Shown piece after piece: positions 12,802-14,094 of a stretch of 14,094 nt of DNA (the stretch's first letter is position 1; the number at the start of each line of letters is the position of its first letter). The DNA is from Candidatus Eiseniibacteriota bacterium. Its GTDB lineage: Bacteria > Eisenbacteria > RBG-16-71-46 > JAFGJU01. A model generated the notes under the pieces. That model saw nothing but the letters and a program-made list of their open reading frames with translations. It ran no database searches and had not been told where the DNA came from. The stretch covers positions 1-14,094 of the forward strand of contig JAFGJU010000201.1 in NCBI GenBank assembly GCA_016928935.1, read 5' to 3'. The translations under genes were made by a program, and so were the position numbers.

Positions 12802-13944
12802 ATGGCCGAGGCTACAGAACCCGAGTGGCTCACCGACCTAAAGCGACTTGCAGATCCCGCATGGGTCCTGCTCCTCGACAATCCTGGTGGCGCAGTGCTC
12901 CTCGCCGACCAACTCCCGGCTGCCCTCCCAGCCGGACTGGTTGCCCAGGACGGTACCAAAGAGAGGCAGGTTTGGGAGTGGATCGGCGTGTACTACAGGG
13001 CCAATCAACGCTGGTACGACGCAATCGCCATCTACACCTCCATGTACAATCACTTCCTCCGGCATCAGATGGAAGACCATCCTCGCGTCCATAAGGGGAT
13101 GCCGCTCGTATGGATCGCCGATTGCTATGCTTCCGTCGGCAACATCCCACTCTCGAAGCGCTACCTCATGCTTACCCTGATCGAAGACGCCATTACCATG
13201 ACCGGTGTCGTCGACCCTGTCAAGACCGGATCGTACTTCCGACTGGCATGGCGCCATGGGTTGCCGGACATCGAAATCAAGAGGTACGCGGCAGAGTCCC
13301 TCGCCATTAGCGGCCAGGCGCGAGACCACGCTGTCTTTCCAGAGTTCGTACTGCAGCAACTGGATCGCGACTGGCTCCTCGAGGTCCCCACCGCCAATGA
13401 CGCTGGGATCTACGTCGCGAATACTCTCTACATCGAACACCTCATGCGAGGCCTAAGCGATGCCTCCGGCAGGGGACTCGAAAACCTCGCCGACTATCTG
13501 CTCTCGTGTATCCCCGGCTGCCGCACGGCAAAAAGACAAAGCAGCTACTCCACGGACTACGACGTCGTATGTTCCCTCGAAGGACCAGACATTGACTTCC
13601 GCTCCGACTTCGGTCGATACTTCGTCTGCGAGTGCAAAGATTGGGAAAACCCTGCCGGCTTCACTGAATTCGCCAAGTTCGCTCGAGTGTTCGATTCTAT
13701 CAAGGCCCGCTTCGGCATCCTATTCTCTCGCGACGGCATATCTGGAGCCAAAGGCACCACGGATGCCCGTCGCGAACAACTCAAGGTCTTTCAGGATCGC
13801 GGTCTCGTCATCATCGTTGTCGATATCAAGGACTTAGAGTTCATTGCCAAGGGCGTAAACTTCATAAGCATGCTCAGACGCAAGTACGAGGAAGTACGTC
13901 TTGATCTTCCCCCATCAAGACCAGCTGATAGGGATGGCGCCTAA
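12802..13944 (+). CDS. Unrecognised two-part protein: helical/TPR-like region plus PD-(D/E)XK nuclease-like domain
   Basis: 380 aa. The start at 12802 follows AGGAG by six bases. Residues about 55-170 look helical and TPR-like (WIGVYYRANQRWYDAIAIY, then PLVWIADCYASVGNIPLSKRY). Residues about 222-345 match the restriction-endonuclease fold: GRGLENLADYLLSCIPG with Glu227, TDYDVV with Asp254, then YFVCECKDW giving E277-x-K279, and FGILFSRDGISG as the following strand. Together these give a complete E...D...ExK set, suggesting an active Mg-dependent nuclease. I do not recognise the full protein. The gene begins 36 bases after an attC-like site and its TAA stop overlaps another attC-like core (GCCTAAC), so it looks like a gene cassette. 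Next to a toxin-antitoxin pair, a phage-defence or abortive-infection role is plausible but inferred. Confidence 0.7.
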   Translation: MAEATEPEWLTDLKRLADPAWVLLLDNPGGAVLLADQLPAALPAGLVAQDGTKERQVWEWIGVYYRANQRWYDAIAIYTSMYNHFLRHQMEDHPRVHKGMPLVWIADCYASVGNIPLSKRYLMLTLIEDAITMTGVVDPVKTGSYFRLAWRHGLPDIEIKRYAAESLAISGQARDHAVFPEFVLQQLDRDWLLEVPTANDAGIYVANTLYIEHLMRGLSDASGRGLENLADYLLSCIPGCRTAKRQSSYSTDYDVVCSLEGPDIDFRSDFGRYFVCECKDWENPAGFTEFAKFARVFDSIKARFGILFSRDGISGAKGTTDARREQLKVFQDRGLVIIVVDIKDLEFIAKGVNFISMLRRKYEEVRLDLPPSRPADRDGA

Positions 13945-14011
13945 CACGTATGAGGCCTGCCGGCGTCAAGAGATAAGATGATCCCTTCACCGGCGGGGTG
14001 GCCGGTTGGGA
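13939..14011 (+). other. Second, weaker attC-like site
   Basis: GCCTAAC (13939-13945) fits RYYYAAC exactly and overlaps the stop codon of the nuclease-like gene. GTTGGGA (14005-14011) is one base off GTTRRRY. AAC pairs with GTT, GGCC (13955-13958) with GGCC (13999-14003 region), and GCCGGCG with CACCGGC. The left arm also resembles that of the 12655 site (AAC, CG, ATG, then GCxTG and CGGC in the same order). Pairing is looser than in the first site. Confidence 0.4.
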
Positions 14012-14090
14012 CGTTGTGGACCCGGGGTTCGTTTCCTGACTTGGTTTCTCATCTGCGGTGCGGGACGCTGTCCTGCACCAAACACGTATG
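13943..14090 (+). repeat. Direct repeat AACACGTATG flanking the window's last 140 bases
   Basis: AACACGTATG occurs at 13943-13952 and 14081-14090, each followed by (G)AGG. The first copy is the left arm of the second attC-like site. The spacing of 138 bp holds no gene. Confidence 0.55.
14057..14079. repeat. Strong hairpin near the right edge
   Basis: GGTGCGGGAC and GTCCTGCACC form a ten-pair stem (one G-T) around a three-base loop. No U-tract follows on either strand. It could be a terminator-like hairpin or the tip of another recombination site running past the window edge. Confidence 0.4.
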
Positions 14091-14094
14091 GAGG

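Noticed and set aside
14020..14050. GGGGTTCGTTTCC, reminiscent of a tRNA T-arm
   Set aside because: No acceptor, D or anticodon arm can be placed around it.

Overview
The window is visibly GC-rich and reads as a chromosomal stretch from a Gram-negative (diderm) bacterium. It encodes secreted proteins with Sec signals, an outer-membrane-type barrel with thrombospondin type-3 calcium repeats, and an FG-GAP/VCBS-like secreted protein. This gene mix, together with a bacterial deoxyhypusine-synthase homologue, fits deep-branching or candidate lineages (FCB or Eisenbacteria-like). That placement is inference; no rRNA or other taxonomic marker is present.

Layout. (1) 143-2841, plus strand: a translationally coupled pair, a secreted DUF885 metallopeptidase and full-length MazG. 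They end in a folded segment followed by a C-rich 10-bp tandem repeat (2911-3020) that could act in Rho-dependent termination. (2) 4773-3133, minus: a beta-barrel/TSP3 protein with a good sigma70-type promoter and no OmpA domain. (3) 8874-4957, minus: a probable transcription unit of a 60-aa very acidic protein, a deoxyhypusine-synthase-family enzyme, an agmatinase (SpeB) and an RlmI-type 23S rRNA m5C methyltransferase. The middle two suggest polyamine synthesis (agmatine to putrescine to an aminobutyl-transfer product). (4) 10065-9100, minus: a free-standing GyrA C-terminal beta-pinwheel with an intact GyrA box and its own strong Shine-Dalgarno. It is preceded by a degenerate 11-bp tandem repeat (10090-10244) and an 18-bp perfect palindrome. 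(5) 11310-10432, minus: a secreted FG-GAP-like protein, then about 780 bp with no supportable gene. (6) 12023-14094, plus: an accessory segment of different base composition that looks like integron-type gene cassettes. It holds an RHH/MazF toxin-antitoxin pair, a long inverted repeat with the architecture of an attC site (12655-12766), a cassette-like gene for an unrecognised two-part protein (helical/TPR-like region plus PD-(D/E)XK nuclease-like domain), and a second weaker attC-like site over that gene's stop codon. No integrase is in view, so if real this is a cluster of attC sites lacking an integrase, or the edge of a larger integron.

The best leads are the cassette array with its unrecognised nuclease, the stand-alone gyrase wrapping domain downstream of a helically phased repeat, the agmatinase with a ~60-residue low-complexity insertion beside a deoxyhypusine-synthase homologue, and the recurrence of short-period intergenic tandem repeats. 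No tRNA, rRNA, CRISPR array or transposase was found.
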